This document shows positions 45,349 through 55,100 of a stretch of DNA of 64,000 nt, one piece after another; the first letter of the stretch is position 1, and each line of letters starts with the position of its first letter. Source of the stretch: JAGDMS01 sp050015455 (GTDB lineage: Bacteria > Desulfobacterota > Binatia > HRBIN30); the NCBI GenBank assembly GCA_050015455.1, contig JBEKBJ010000006.1, positions 1-64,000 on the forward strand, read 5' to 3'. The translations under genes were made by a program, and so were the position numbers. The notes under the pieces were generated by a model. It saw nothing but the letters and a program-made list of their open reading frames with translations, did not search any database and was not told the DNA's origin.

Positions 45349-45656
45349 TTGGGTTCCTGCTTGGGCTGGCCGTGCTGGCGGCCGTGGTTGCCGCTGTCGC
45401 GCGCCGCTGGCAGCGCGCGCGCGTGGCGCGCCGCCGTCCAGGCGCCACCATCCATCGCCCGGTCACAGTGAGGAGCTTTGACGAGATCGATCCGGCGCTG
45501 CAGGGCCGCAGCTGTTGGTGTGGCGGCTCCTTCGTCCTCTCGGGGGAGACCTCGCGTACTGTCGGCGACCGCCGCTTCCGCGTCGCGCGCCTGGTCTGCA
45601 ATGAATGCGAGCGTGACGAGCTGATATATTTCGACGTGACCGCGGTGTTTCACTGA
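45345..45656 (+). CDS. Small membrane protein with zinc-ribbon pair
   Basis: A 103-residue protein with one N-terminal membrane helix (IGFLLGLAVLAAVVAAVA), a basic stretch, and two Cys pairs (CWCG and CNEC) about 35 residues apart that could bind one zinc. The GTG start overlaps the stop of the antiporter by four bases, so the two are translationally coupled. A role in regulating the antiporter is inference from coupling only. Confidence 0.65.
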   Translation: MIGFLLGLAVLAAVVAAVARRWQRARVARRRPGATIHRPVTVRSFDEIDPALQGRSCWCGGSFVLSGETSRTVGDRRFRVARLVCNECERDELIYFDVTAVFH

Positions 45657-46217
45657 GAGCAGGGTTTAGGCCCACATCCGTGAATAAGATTTCTTAGCTA
45701 AGAGTTCAAGGAAACTCTCAAGTGACTTCCCGCTATTCCCCTCAAAGCAACGCACCACCTCATTTGACAGGTCACCGCAGGCTGGGCTGGATGCGCTAGA
45801 CGGTTGGTGAGTTCCCCCCGCAGCCGGTCTACCGCTGGGTGAAGGCGCAAGCGGGTTCAGGACGTCATTGCCCTCGCGGATCGGACTCGTACTGTGGATG
45901 GTATGCGCTGAACAGGAAGCCGTTATCCGCGTTGAGGACCATGGCGTTAGTGGCCTGTGCGGAGACACCATGGGCTGGGTCGGTTAGCGAAGCGGCGACC
46001 TGATGGACCAGGGCGGGGCTCAGTCGGGAGCCGGACCGAAATACTGGTCTGCATACTTTTTCACGAGGTGGGTGATGTGCGGATCACCCCACGGGGGGAC
46101 GTCTTGCACGCCGTCAAAAAAGGCGCGCGATGCCCATCAGAAAACCGGCGACATCATCCCGAAGTTCGACGGTATCGAGCGTTGAAGAAACTGCAATGAG
46201 CGGCACCGTAGCTGCCT
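45657..46217. other. Intergenic region with decayed coding fragments
   Basis: No complete gene is recognised in about 560 bp. On the minus strand, near 46022-46130, a short frame reads SRAFFDGVQDVPPWGDPHIT then HLVKKYADQYFGPAPD, bounded by stops on both sides. Its composition is protein-like, suggesting remnants of a lost gene. A further minus-strand frame (45666-45971) is Ser/Thr/Pro-rich without a start signal and is not called. Confidence 0.4.
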
Positions 46218-46856
46218 TCATTCCTCCGCAGGCGGTTGAAGCTGCGGGGTAGTTCCGCCTTCCGTTTCCGGCGGTTCAGCATGCTGTACCCCTGGTCTTT
46301 CGATCAACCCGAAGCCGACGGAAAGGAACAAGGTGCCACCATCCGGCTGCGCGGCCCGCATCGAATATCTCAGGTCGACGATCAGCAACACCTTCTCCCC
46401 GCAGCGTAACTTTGCACCCATCTGTGGCCCGAGGACCTCTTGAATTCGAGGGCTTGCGCTAAACACATCCGCCTGGCCCCCGGCGTGCGCCCCCACGTAT
46501 GGGATTATCGTAGCCGTGGGTGCCAGATGGTACAGCGCCTGTCCCTGCAGCGCGGTCGACGGGGAGGTCTCGAAATCACCCGTCAACCCGATTCCCAAGC
46601 CGACCTGCCACGCGTCGGTGACGGAAAACCCGAGCATGCGGAGCACGAGGTATCGTGCGCGGTGGTCGCTGCCGTCCGGGGGCGCCCCCCCGCCGAGCAG
46701 CAGCCCAGCTTCAACTCTACCCTTTTGCAGCTGTGCACGGACCGGAGAAGCGAACCCTGCGGGACCGTACACCAGCCACGCGCCAATAGCGATGGCGAAC
46801 CATCTGAGGAACTGGGCGCGAGCTGGAGTGCGTCGGTGAGATACGATCCCTTGCAC
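46218..46856 (-). CDS. Outer-membrane beta-barrel-like exported protein
   Basis: A 212-residue protein with a signal-like N-terminus (LRWFAIAIGAWLVYGPAGFASPVRAQ) and alternating strands typical of small outer-membrane barrels: RVEAGLLLGGGAPPDGS, ARYLVLRMLGFSVTDAWQVGLGIGLTGDFE, ATIIPYVGAHAGGQADVFS, EKVLLIVDLRYSMR, TLFLSVGFGLIERPG. The C-terminus is Pro/Glu-rich rather than ending in an aromatic, so barrel assembly is not certain. The neighbouring gene on the same strand is a TRL-like lipoprotein. Confidence 0.6.
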   Translation of the reverse strand: MQGIVSHRRTPARAQFLRWFAIAIGAWLVYGPAGFASPVRAQLQKGRVEAGLLLGGGAPPDGSDHRARYLVLRMLGFSVTDAWQVGLGIGLTGDFETSPSTALQGQALYHLAPTATIIPYVGAHAGGQADVFSASPRIQEVLGPQMGAKLRCGEKVLLIVDLRYSMRAAQPDGGTLFLSVGFGLIERPGVQHAEPPETEGGTTPQLQPPAEE

Positions 46857-46892
46857 TGCACGCGCCCGGTGACGGCCGGTCGCGAAAACCGG

Positions 46893-47213
46893 TCACTCAC
46901 CCGTTACGATCGTCGTCCAAGTCGAGTAGATCCCCAGGATGGTGGTGCCGTGCGTGTCGATCGTTGCGATCTTCCTTATGCCACCGTTCTTGCACGCTGC
47001 AGCGACGGAGGCGTCCCCCACGGCTATCCAGCCGAGGTACGACTCAGCCATAGCCGTTCCGGTCCTCGGGCCGGGTCCAGCCTTGTCAACTCCCTCGTAA
47101 TAGGATGGCCACTTCGTGTCGGTGTAAATGGACCCCGGGAGCGGTCCAATGATGGCACAACCACAGAGCCCGAGAAAGCCGACGAGTCCCAGTGTCGCAC
47201 CTAGCTTCTTCAT
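46893..47213 (-). CDS. TRL-like lipoprotein
   Basis: A 106-residue lipoprotein: signal peptide MKKLGATLGLVGFLGLCGC with Cys near residue 19, then the TRL-family core TAMAESYLGWIAVGDASVAAACKNGGIRKIATID and ILGIYSTWTTIVTGE. TRL proteins are small outer-membrane lipoproteins of unknown function, often found beside tRNA genes; no tRNA is seen here. GAGGAGG lies about seven bases before the ATG at 47213. It is 36 bp upstream of the barrel-like gene. Confidence 0.85.
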   Translation of the reverse strand: MKKLGATLGLVGFLGLCGCAIIGPLPGSIYTDTKWPSYYEGVDKAGPGPRTGTAMAESYLGWIAVGDASVAAACKNGGIRKIATIDTHGTTILGIYSTWTTIVTGE

Positions 47214-47328
47214 TAGGCGCCCTCCTCTTGATATAAGATGCCCACTCACTATCAGAGTCGCGACAATGCTGTCAAGGAACGTCAACCGAAAAAAAGGGAT
47301 GGAAAGACCCTTCGTGTGCTTTTACCGC

Positions 47329-47562
47329 ATGAAGGCCTTGATGGTCCTGGTCGTTTGCAGTCTCGCACTGCCACTCGTGGGGTGCATCAGAGTACCCGAT
47401 GAGGTGCGCGCAACCTTGGCACCGGCAGCGCCCGCGGAGAAGAGCAATTTCAGGAAGGAACCGTCGCGCAGCGGGGCAAGCGCGACATCGACGACTACGA
47501 CGACCTCGACCGTGCTGCCGACCGCCGCCGCCAATTCCAGCCGTCACGGAGCGTCGCCGTGA
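47329..47562 (+). CDS. Small Thr-rich lipoprotein
   Basis: A 77-residue predicted lipoprotein: signal MKALMVLVVCSLALPLVGC, then a short Ala/Pro stretch and a run of threonines (TSTTTTTTSTV-like) before a basic end. A Met at 47299 would add ten residues. Its last bases overlap the GTG start of the next lipoprotein (GTGAGA...), suggesting coupled translation. Function is unknown. Confidence 0.55.
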   Translation: MKALMVLVVCSLALPLVGCIRVPDEVRATLAPAAPAEKSNFRKEPSRSGASATSTTTTTSTVLPTAAANSSRHGASP

Positions 47563-48503
47563 GACGCGTTGCTGTTGCTGCGCTGCTCGCCGCGGGAGTC
47601 GGCGGCTGCTCCACGGTCTACCTGCGCACGAATGTCCTTGACGCCCGCGTCGACGAGCGGCACACGGCGAGCTACCTCGGCCTGCCGCTGAAGTCGGGCC
47701 AACTGGTGTTGACGGAGGCCCCGGGGGCCACGAGCTTTGTCATCATGCTGATCCCGGCGAGGTTCTACCGGTTTACGCACGCCGCGATCCTCAGCATGGA
47801 GAACGGGCAACCGTTCGTGTATGAGATCTCAGGAAGGATGGCGAGGTTCCCACTGCAGGAGAAGCTGCTGGACAACGTGCGAGGAGAAATGCACCGTCGC
47901 TCTCTTCTCGAGCACGTCTCGCTGAACCTGTATGCCGAGATCTACGACGTGCCCGCGGGGGTTAGCGGCGAGAAGGTGGTTGAGTACGCGAAGCAGCAGT
48001 TCGCCGCGCAAACCGCGTTCGACTCATTCTTCGACTACTCCGACCACAAGAAGCTTTTTTGCACCGAGCTCATCGAGCTCGCGCTCGAGCACGGGGGCAT
48101 GAAGTCGCGCCCGCTCGACCCGGTGAACGACAACGAGTCGCTACGCATCGCCATGCGCTGGCTCGGCGTGCCGATGAGCACCGTGCTCCCCGCTGGGGCC
48201 TACGCCGACCCGGATCGCTACGTTGGAGCGCTCGGGCAGTTTCCGACGCGGACGGCGGCGGACGGGTATTTCGAGGCGAAGAGGGAAGTCTACCGCCGTT
48301 TCACGAACGACCAAAGGCTCGGCTACCTCTTCGAACTCGACGGGTGGGGTCGGATCGACATGCGCCCGGAGGTCCGGCAGTTCGCCATCGACGCCAGTCA
48401 CCTCTTCGACGCCGTCGACGACCCGCCACCCCCTGGCGACCCGCGGGTCGCCGACGCGGTGCGACACCTCGCAGACGAGCGCTTCGGCCCGCTCGGCCGT
48501 TGA
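47559..48503 (+). CDS. YiiX/YaeF-like permuted papain-fold lipoprotein
   Basis: A 314-residue lipoprotein (lipobox GVGGC, Cys at residue 17). SGQLVLTEAPGATSFVIMLIPARFYRFTHAAILSM carries the catalytic His in FTHAAI, and HKKLFCTELIELALEH carries the catalytic Cys. This His-before-Cys order is that of the circularly permuted papain-like YiiX/YaeF (NlpC/P60-related) peptidases and amidases of the envelope. Substrate is unknown: peptidoglycan or an amide-linked lipid. GTG start overlaps the upstream gene. Confidence 0.75.
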   Translation: MRRVAVAALLAAGVGGCSTVYLRTNVLDARVDERHTASYLGLPLKSGQLVLTEAPGATSFVIMLIPARFYRFTHAAILSMENGQPFVYEISGRMARFPLQEKLLDNVRGEMHRRSLLEHVSLNLYAEIYDVPAGVSGEKVVEYAKQQFAAQTAFDSFFDYSDHKKLFCTELIELALEHGGMKSRPLDPVNDNESLRIAMRWLGVPMSTVLPAGAYADPDRYVGALGQFPTRTAADGYFEAKREVYRRFTNDQRLGYLFELDGWGRIDMRPEVRQFAIDASHLFDAVDDPPPPGDPRVADAVRHLADERFGPLGR

Positions 48504-48899
48504 GGTGACGTCCGGCGCCGCTGCTTACTGGCCGACCGCCCGGAGCTTGTCAATGAAAGTGAGACACTCCCCATACGAATCTACAGGAGTGAGGGGTGAG
48601 GCGTGAGGGGAAAGGGGGGCTCGATAACGCCGCCTTGACATGCGTGCGCACTGGCCGGCAGATTAGGAGCCAATGGCTGCTAGGGGTGCCTGTTGGCAGA
48701 GAGGGCGTCTACGACACCGTCAAGCAAGCGATCCAGGATCTCATCGCTCTGGATCTGGAACGTATAAAAGGCGAACTGGTCGCGGTGCGGGCGGATATCA
48801 AAGCCGTGGATTCTCGAGTCGGGACGTTGAAAACGCGTGGATGAGGGTTTGCGCGCCGTCAGCGACCGCATCGACGCGCTGTTTGACGAACAATCCTGA
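48504..48899 (+). pseudogene. Frameshifted small coiled-coil gene
   Basis: From 48707, VYDTVKQAIQDLIALDLERI leads into KGELVAVRADIKAVDSRVGTLKTR. The continuation VDEGLRAVSDRIDALFDEQS ending at 48899 is in another frame, so a one-base indel near 48835-48840 separates the halves. Together they would form a charged coiled coil of about 65 residues. No clear start precedes VYDTV in frame; an ATG with a GGAG at 48673 is in a different frame. The 5' part (48504-48700) contains nothing else recognisable. Confidence 0.5.
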
Positions 48900-48940
48900 A
48901 TCTGTCCGCAAGCGTTCGCGCTCCAGTGTCGCCGCAGTTG

Positions 48941-49420
48941 CTACGCACCGGGCCGCAGCTCGGCAACGAATTCAGCCGTGCTGAGGACGCGGATGTCGTA
49001 GCGCAGCAAGGACGAGAAGTGGCGGCGGTTGTCAGTCACCACCACCTTTGCACTGTTGCATCGGGCGGTCTCGGCAATGTGCAAGTCGTATACGCGGCCG
49101 CCGGTGACACCGTCGCTGGCCGCATCCTGAAGCAAGCGCGTGCGTTCCGTTGCGGGTAGGTCCACCACCGCAAAGCGGCCCACAACTTCTTCCTGGAGCA
49201 GACTAACAGCATCCGCTGCGGAGAGCCGCAGCTCCGGCGGCAAGCGCGTCGCCACCGAATAGAACTCCAAGCAGCAGTGCCAGGCCGTGAGCGGCCGCTT
49301 CACCACGCGGCCGGCAATAGCCTCCATCGTCGCTAGCGGAGCGACCGATACTGGACCCATATCGATCAAGCCCGCCAGCAGAACCGTGGTGTCAAAAAAC
49401 ACCGGCGCTACCATGGCCAT
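48941..49420 (-). CDS. PIN-domain ribonuclease, VapC-like toxin
   Basis: A 159-residue PIN protein. Acidic residues are in VFFDTTVLLAGLID (first Asp), HCCLEFYSVATRL (Glu), RVYDLHIAETARC (Asp) and VVTDNRRHFSSL (last Asp). These form the magnesium site of VapC nucleases. The upstream AbrB-type antitoxin overlaps its start, the usual toxin-antitoxin order. Starts at 49420 or 49414 are both possible. Confidence 0.87.
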   Translation of the reverse strand: MAMVAPVFFDTTVLLAGLIDMGPVSVAPLATMEAIAGRVVKRPLTAWHCCLEFYSVATRLPPELRLSAADAVSLLQEEVVGRFAVVDLPATERTRLLQDAASDGVTGGRVYDLHIAETARCNSAKVVVTDNRRHFSSLLRYDIRVLSTAEFVAELRPGA

Positions 49421-49665
49421 CGGTTGCGCTCTTCCTCGATGAGCTTAGCCACGTCTACCTTCGGCAGCTTACGCGCGGCCACCTGCGGCCGTGCGACCAA
49501 ACGCCTGCCGACCCGCGCCAGCTGCGGTCCGGGAGCGAAGTGCACCAGCCGAATGCTCGAGTCTTCAATGATAACGTCGAGTTCCGTCCCCGGCGTGAGC
49601 CCGGCCCGCGCTCGAACTGAAGCCGGGATAACCACACGACCTGCCTTATCAATGGTTGTCTTCAT
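49408..49665 (-). CDS. AbrB/MazE-type antitoxin, VapB-like
   Basis: An 85-residue protein with an N-terminal SpoVT-AbrB swapped-hairpin DNA-binding domain (MKTTIDKAGRVVIPASVRARAGLTPGTELDV) and a C-terminal tail (VAARKLPKVDVAKLIEEERNRW) suited to bind and block the toxin. Stop and toxin start overlap. It would repress its own operon with the toxin. Confidence 0.88.
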   Translation of the reverse strand: MKTTIDKAGRVVIPASVRARAGLTPGTELDVIIEDSSIRLVHFAPGPQLARVGRRLVARPQVAARKLPKVDVAKLIEEERNRWPW

Positions 49666-49674
49666 GCCACCCAT

Positions 49675-50200
49675 CTACCATCATATCTACCACACAGCAA
49701 CAAGCGATGGCTACAAGCCCGAGAGCAGCCAGCAGGCACGCTCCGGCACATCGCATCAAAGGGAGGCCGGGTCTTCACTCCGCCAGGCCGTGAGGTGTTT
49801 CGCCGCGTCGGCCAGGCCGAGTCGGCCAGACGACCGGCGCCGCGGTCATTCCGCGGAGCACTCACTGCCCTTGGATCTCTTATCGCGCGCCGACGGGCGA
49901 TCTTCCCCGAGCGTCGCTTCAAGCCCAGCGAAGAGGAGTTCCGCGCTCACGGCGCCCTCTATGTCCGGGATCGGGTCCTCGGCATCTACGGAAGTTACCC
50001 GAGGCTGGCCTACTTCCAAGCGCCGTTTACCCGGCTCGGAGTTAAACAGTACCTTGGGCGAATTCGGCGAAGAATAGGTCAGGGCCCACACGTCCACCTT
50101 GCGATCGTTACGGGGCTCGGGTAAAAGATGTCTCGGAACTTTTTGCCGTGCACTACATCGCATTTCCTACGTTGCGCGCCTTTGTCTGAGGATGTCGATT
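49675..50200. other. Intergenic region, no gene called
   Basis: About 525 bp without a supported gene. A minus-strand frame near 49846-50163 (DRKVDVWALTYSSPNSPKV, then LFNSEPGKRRLEVGQ) has protein-like composition but lacks a start and ribosome-binding site, so it may be a decayed gene. The GC-rich piece at 49790-49880 is repetitive in GGCC/CCGCG elements. Confidence 0.4.
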
Positions 50201-50533
50201 ATGACGAAACCAGTGAAAGTGCTTGCGGCTTGGGTTCTGGTAGCCCTGCTGACCGGGACGGCGCTTGCTGTGGAGAGCGCCGACGACAGTGGAAGTAACG
50301 ACGGACATCCAGCCATCGTATGGGTGGGAACGGTGGCCACGGATCTGTTGTACGTCCCGGCGAAGCTTATGTACGCTGGAGTCGGGGCAGTCACAGGGGC
50401 ATTCGGGTGGCTCCTGACGGGTGGAAACACGGACGCGGCCAAAGCCATTTGGAAGCCGTCGATGGGCGGCACCTACGTCGTCACACCCTCCATGCTCGAA
50501 GGCAAAGAGAAGGTGCGATTCAGTGGCTCGTAG
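50201..50533 (+). CDS. Small secreted envelope protein, three-paralog family, copy B
   Basis: A 110-residue exported protein. The signal peptide is MTKPVKVLAAWVLVALLTGTALA, and the core reads ATDLLYVPAKLMYAGVGAVTGAFGWLLTGGNTDAAKAIW, then KPSMGGTYVVTPSMLEGKEKVRFSG. It matches copy A (30887) and copy C (51525) across the whole mature region. GAGG lies nine bases before the ATG at 50201; an ATG at 50192 is also in frame. It is followed directly by two BamE-like lipoproteins. Confidence 0.75.
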   Translation: MTKPVKVLAAWVLVALLTGTALAVESADDSGSNDGHPAIVWVGTVATDLLYVPAKLMYAGVGAVTGAFGWLLTGGNTDAAKAIWKPSMGGTYVVTPSMLEGKEKVRFSGS

Positions 50534-50539
50534 AGCGGG

Positions 50540-51013
50540 GTGACAAGAATGCGTTGCTGGGAAATGAGACCGCTGGTCTCGGTGGCGTGGCTCGTGGTGT
50601 TGTCGGGCTGCGCGATGGGCCGGATCTACCGCGATCATCCGCTCGACGAGCAGAAGATCGCCACCATCCAGCGGGGAGTCACCACGAAGGCGCAGATCCT
50701 TGAGCAGTTCGGTCCCCCACAGGAGATCGAAACGAGGGAACTGGTCGCCATCGGCGGCGGCGTCGATAGCGTTCTGAGCGGCCGCGGGAGTAAGCCCGAG
50801 GTCGAAAGCCTGGTCGGCGCACGGTACTTCCGCTACAGCTATTCGCGCGCCAACGGCTTCGGCATCATCCTGCTGCTGTTCAACTACGCCGAGTTCGATC
50901 AGAAGAACGACTCCCTGCTGATTTTCTTTGATGGCAAAGACGTCGTCCAAGACGTTGCCTACGAGCGCGATACCGACAAGCTACCGCGCTTCGGCTTCTG
51001 GTCGAGAAAGTAG
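50540..51013 (+). CDS. BamE/SmpA-like lipoprotein 1
   Basis: A 157-residue predicted lipoprotein: hydrophobic signal ending VVLSGC, then the motif IATIQRGVTTKAQILEQFGPPQEIE, the short helix-strand pattern of SmpA/OmlA (BamE) domains. The rest is beta-rich (ARYFRYSYSRANG, LLIFFDGKDVVQDVAYERD). The family name is from this motif only; a role in barrel assembly is not shown. Start is GTG at 50540 or ATG at 50549. Confidence 0.65.
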   Translation: MTRMRCWEMRPLVSVAWLVVLSGCAMGRIYRDHPLDEQKIATIQRGVTTKAQILEQFGPPQEIETRELVAIGGGVDSVLSGRGSKPEVESLVGARYFRYSYSRANGFGIILLLFNYAEFDQKNDSLLIFFDGKDVVQDVAYERDTDKLPRFGFWSRK

Positions 51014-51042
51014 ACTCGTGCCCGTGTTGGTGAGTCGTGCTC

Positions 51043-51444
51043 GTGAAGCAGATTGATGGTCGCTACTTCCGGACGCTCGTCATCGTTGCCGGCGTCGCGC
51101 TTCTAAACGGGGGCTGCACCATCGCCCGCTGGTACGCCGGCGTGCCGCTGCGCGGCGACCCGGCGGTGCTGGTGAAAGGCCAATCGACCAAAGGCGACGT
51201 GTTGGAACTCTTCGGCCCGCCGACGCAGATCACCCACCAGACCGACGGCGACGCCTTCATTTACGCCTACGACCGGTGGAACTATTCCTCCCTTACCGTC
51301 GTGGAACCGATTACCGGCCAGCGTGTATTCACGTACACGCGGGGGTTCAATAATCGCGACCGGCTGGTCGTGCTCTTCGATTACTTCGGCATCGTGCGTG
51401 GCGTTGCCGTTGAACACGCGACTCAACAGATGCCGCCTCTGTAA
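51043..51444 (+). CDS. BamE/SmpA-like lipoprotein 2
   Basis: A 133-residue predicted lipoprotein related in layout to the preceding gene: lipobox ALLNGGC, then LVKGQSTKGDVLELFGPPTQI and a beta-rich end with DRLVVLFDYFGIVRGVAVEHA. The motif QSTKGDVLELFGPP aligns with RGVTTKAQILEQFGPP of its neighbour, so they probably arose by duplication. Start is GTG at 51043 (or 51037), within a copy of the CGTGCTCGTGA repeat. Confidence 0.65.
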   Translation: MKQIDGRYFRTLVIVAGVALLNGGCTIARWYAGVPLRGDPAVLVKGQSTKGDVLELFGPPTQITHQTDGDAFIYAYDRWNYSSLTVVEPITGQRVFTYTRGFNNRDRLVVLFDYFGIVRGVAVEHATQQMPPL

Positions 51445-51524
51445 CCCATGGCGCGTCCGCGCGGTCTGCGTGGGAGATCAGCGGGCTCCACAGTGCTACC
51501 GCCGATCGTCATCGCCGCGCTCCA

Positions 51525-51902
51525 CTATGGCCCGACGAAGTGGACCGGCTGTTTCCCCTCGATCATGTCCGGGGTCAGGATGTAGTTGCCGTTGACCGAC
51601 GCGTTCCAGATGTTGTTCGATACGCTGGAATCACCGAGTGTGAGCACGTAGGCCACACCGCTGGTCAGCGCTCCGGCACCGGCAAACACCACCTTGGCGG
51701 GGAAATAGACCACGTCAGCCAACACGGTGCCGACGTAGGTCAGTGCGCCGTGGTGTTCCTCCTGCCCTTCCTTTGCCGAGACGGCCGTGCCGGCCGCACC
51801 GCCGGCAGCCGCGCCGGCGATCACGACAGGACAGCCGTAAGTGTACAACGACAGACCCAGCAAAACCGCAACCGCAACATACCGAAGCCGAAAATGCTCC
51901 AT
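51525..51902 (-). CDS. Small envelope lipoprotein, three-paralog family, copy C
   Basis: A 125-residue member of the three-paralog family with a probable lipoprotein signal (VAVAVLLGLSLYTYGC). A Gly/Ala-rich segment (GAAAGGAAGTAVSAKEG) precedes the shared core VLADVVYFPAKVVFAGAGALTSGVAYVLTLGDSS, then IWNASVNGNYILTPDMIEGKQPVHFVG. It is convergent with the BamE-like pair and 80 bp from it. Lipidation differs from copies A and B, which look cleaved. Confidence 0.72.
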   Translation of the reverse strand: MEHFRLRYVAVAVLLGLSLYTYGCPVVIAGAAAGGAAGTAVSAKEGQEEHHGALTYVGTVLADVVYFPAKVVFAGAGALTSGVAYVLTLGDSSVSNNIWNASVNGNYILTPDMIEGKQPVHFVGP

Positions 51903-52135
51903 CAAACCACCCCTCTCCGCGTTATTGCAACTCTCAATAGGCCTTTCGTGCCGGGACTTGTCAACGGGGCAAGGCGCGTAGCCGCGGTTCGGCAGCGCCG
52001 GTGCACGGCCGACCGCCGGAATTAGAGTGTCGTGCCGACAATATGAGCTTGACTAACGCTGTCGGAACGTGAAAGAGTGCGCAAGAACCGGCCGCCGAGC
52101 CTGGCTCACGGATCGGCGTGATTAAGGAGGGGACA

Positions 52136-55100
52136 ATGAAAAGATTGATTCTCGCGCTGCTGGCGGCGGCATGGCTTGCGCCATCGGCGGCACACTCCGC
52201 TCTCAAAGCTGAGCAGGTCACCCTTGCAAACGCGGCAAAGGATCTCTTCGGCGGCAGCGATGCGGTTGGCGGAATCGGTGACTGGTACCTGAGCAATGGC
52301 AAGGTGCAGGCGATCATCGATGATATCGGCACCGTTCCCACCACCTCGGGAGCTACCGTCGACATGACGTCTTCGCAAACGGTCGAGACCGGCGGTACGC
52401 TGGTCGACCTCGGCCTCAACGGCAAGAACAACGATCAAATAGATCAGGTTTTCAACACCGGCGGGCTGAGTCTGGCCAACGTCTTCATCTTCCACCAAGG
52501 CGATGAGACAAAGGGGTGGAGCATCCCGACCAACATTCAAAATGGTACAGATCTTAATAACCCGTGCGCCTCCATCGGGACCACGAACCCAACCTGCCCC
52601 GCCCCCGACGGCTCCAGCTGCGCCGCAATCACCGTGTACGGGATCATGTTGGGAGCGTGCAAGGGGGGCACCGGCTTCTGCTCGACGCGAACGAATCCAA
52701 CCATGTGGGTGCGCACCACCTACGAGGTGTGCGGGAAGGAACGGGCGATCCACCTGAGCACCGAGGTGTGGAACAAGTCCGGCAACAGCCAGTCGCTCCC
52801 GGTCTTCGACGTGTTCCTCTGGGGTGGCCGTGGCTTGGTGCCGTTCGCCCCCGATAAAGCCCGGGGCTTTACGCAACCGGTGCTCGATCTCAGCAGCGTT
52901 AGCAACATCGTAGCCGCTTTGACTTACGCGCCATTCTTTGCCGCGCCGGGGAACGAGAACCCGGCCGACGGCATCATGGCTCACGGCAAGAAAGTCGGAA
53001 CCGTGTCCTACGGCTACTACCCTAACGACAGCTGGGTAGACTCCAATGGCCCGGCAAGCGGCGGCACAATCACTCACGTCGGCGGGGGCGGGCTCGCGAG
53101 CTTGCAGTCGACGCTGATCACCGCCGCCACCATGTTTAAGCTGCTAGGCGGCAACCCGCAGGTTCCCAACAACGGCTCCGCCGTGTTCAACCGCACCATC
53201 GTGGTGGGGCTCAAGAACGACGTCGCCTCCGTGATGGGTGACACGCCCTCGAACAAGGACGGCATTTTCGAGAACTCCGATCTGTCGAACCTCCTCGGCA
53301 CCGTCAAAGGCTCGTTCACACCAGCGCCCTCGCAGGAAGGGACGGTCACGTTCATTCGCACTGGCGGCGCCGACCTCGGCGTTGCTTCCGGCAACTCCAA
53401 TTACAGCAACTCACTGAACTCCGCCGTCATGTCCGAGGTGCGGGCCACGAAGGGCAAGTTCAAGGCGCTGCTCCCGGTGGGCACCTACACCCTGCGCGCG
53501 GTTTTCGCCGGACGGCCGGACATCGTGCCGGGCATCGCGGCGCCCGCCGTCACCTTTACCGTGACGGCGAACAAAACCACCACCATTCCGGCGATCACGT
53601 TGCCCACCGCCGGTACACTCAAAGTCCTGGTTCAGGATGCGGACACCAAGGTCGGGATGCCCGCCAAGATATCGCTGAGCCCCTCGCCGCGGCTCCGACG
53701 CGAGTTCGCCTCGTTTAGCTACTCCCTGCTTACCGGGATGTGCAACGACCTGTCGACCCAGTGCACGAACGACAGCGACTGCGGCACAGGCAGCACGTGC
53801 TTCCGCACGTGCACCAATGTGGCGCCGCAACCTTGTGACAGTAGCGGTAACTGCCCCTCGGGCTTCACGTGCACGAGCGACAGCTACTGCCGGCAGCATG
53901 GGTGTAACAGTGATACGGACTGCGATCTGGACTACCTCTGCCGGGCAGATACGACAGATGCGCTGCCGGAGAGCTATCCCGGCGGCACCGCCCAAATGCA
54001 AGTCATCTACGCCGATGCCACGGGCAAGGCCACCAGTGAGGTGAAGCCGGGTACGTATACCGTCTCCGTCTCGCGCGGTCTCGAATACACCATTGAAAAT
54101 TTTTCCGACGTGAACATCACCTCGGGCACAACCACATCTTTGAACAGCGGCGCAGCTGTGACCTTGAAGCGCGTCGTCGACACCACCGGCTACATGTCGG
54201 CCGATTTTCACGTCCATTCCGGCCGCAGCTTCGACGCCTCAGCTCCGCTGCAGGCACGTGTGAACGCCTTTGCAAGCGAAGGCGTGGAAGTCATGGTGAG
54301 CACCGACCACGACATGATTAGTGATTACATGCCTGCCATCAATAGCCTCAAGATGACGCCGTTCATCACCAGCATCATGGGCGACGAAGTCACCACGTCG
54401 GTGTCGCGCCCGCCGTACATGGCGAACATGTGGGGCCACTTCAACTCTTGGCCGTTGGTGTATGACCAGACGGCGCGCCGTAACGGCTCCGTCGAAGACG
54501 AGGGTGTCAGCGCCAATGAAGTCTTCGACCGCTTGCGCACGCAGCCACTGCATATCTGTATCGGCGGCAAGAACAACGGCATGTCCTGCGAGACGCCAAA
54601 CTCCTCCTGCAAGGGTGGTGGCACCTGCACGTACGTCGGCGAGCACGTCGTGACGCTCAACCATCCACGCGCCGGGGTCAGCGGCGTGGTGGGCATCGGC
54701 ATGTTAGCGAACATCGGCTACGATCCTTCGATGGCCATCACCGACTGTGCGAGCTACCCGGTCCTTTGCTTGGGCTCGCAATGTGCTGGCGGCACCAACG
54801 ACGGAACGAGCTGCACCTCAAGCTCGACGTGTACGGGCGGTGGGCTCTGCGGCTGCACTAGCGCGTCCCTTCCGTTGATGGCCGATGGCTGCAACGACAT
54901 CTTGAACGACATGAACACCATTCCACAGACTAGCCGCTGCACCGACGAATCGTGCGGCTCTTCGTTCAAGGGCGCGTACAATACCCGCAACATTGATTTC
55001 GACACCATGGAAATTGACAATGGCGGGACGGTCAGCGGCTACCAGAATCTCATCCAATCGCGCCGCGACTGGATGAGCATTCTCAACCAAGGCATCCTGG

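Noticed and set aside
46893..47300. tRNA gene expected near a TRL-like gene
   Set aside because: No cloverleaf or T-loop consensus was found in the flanks by eye.
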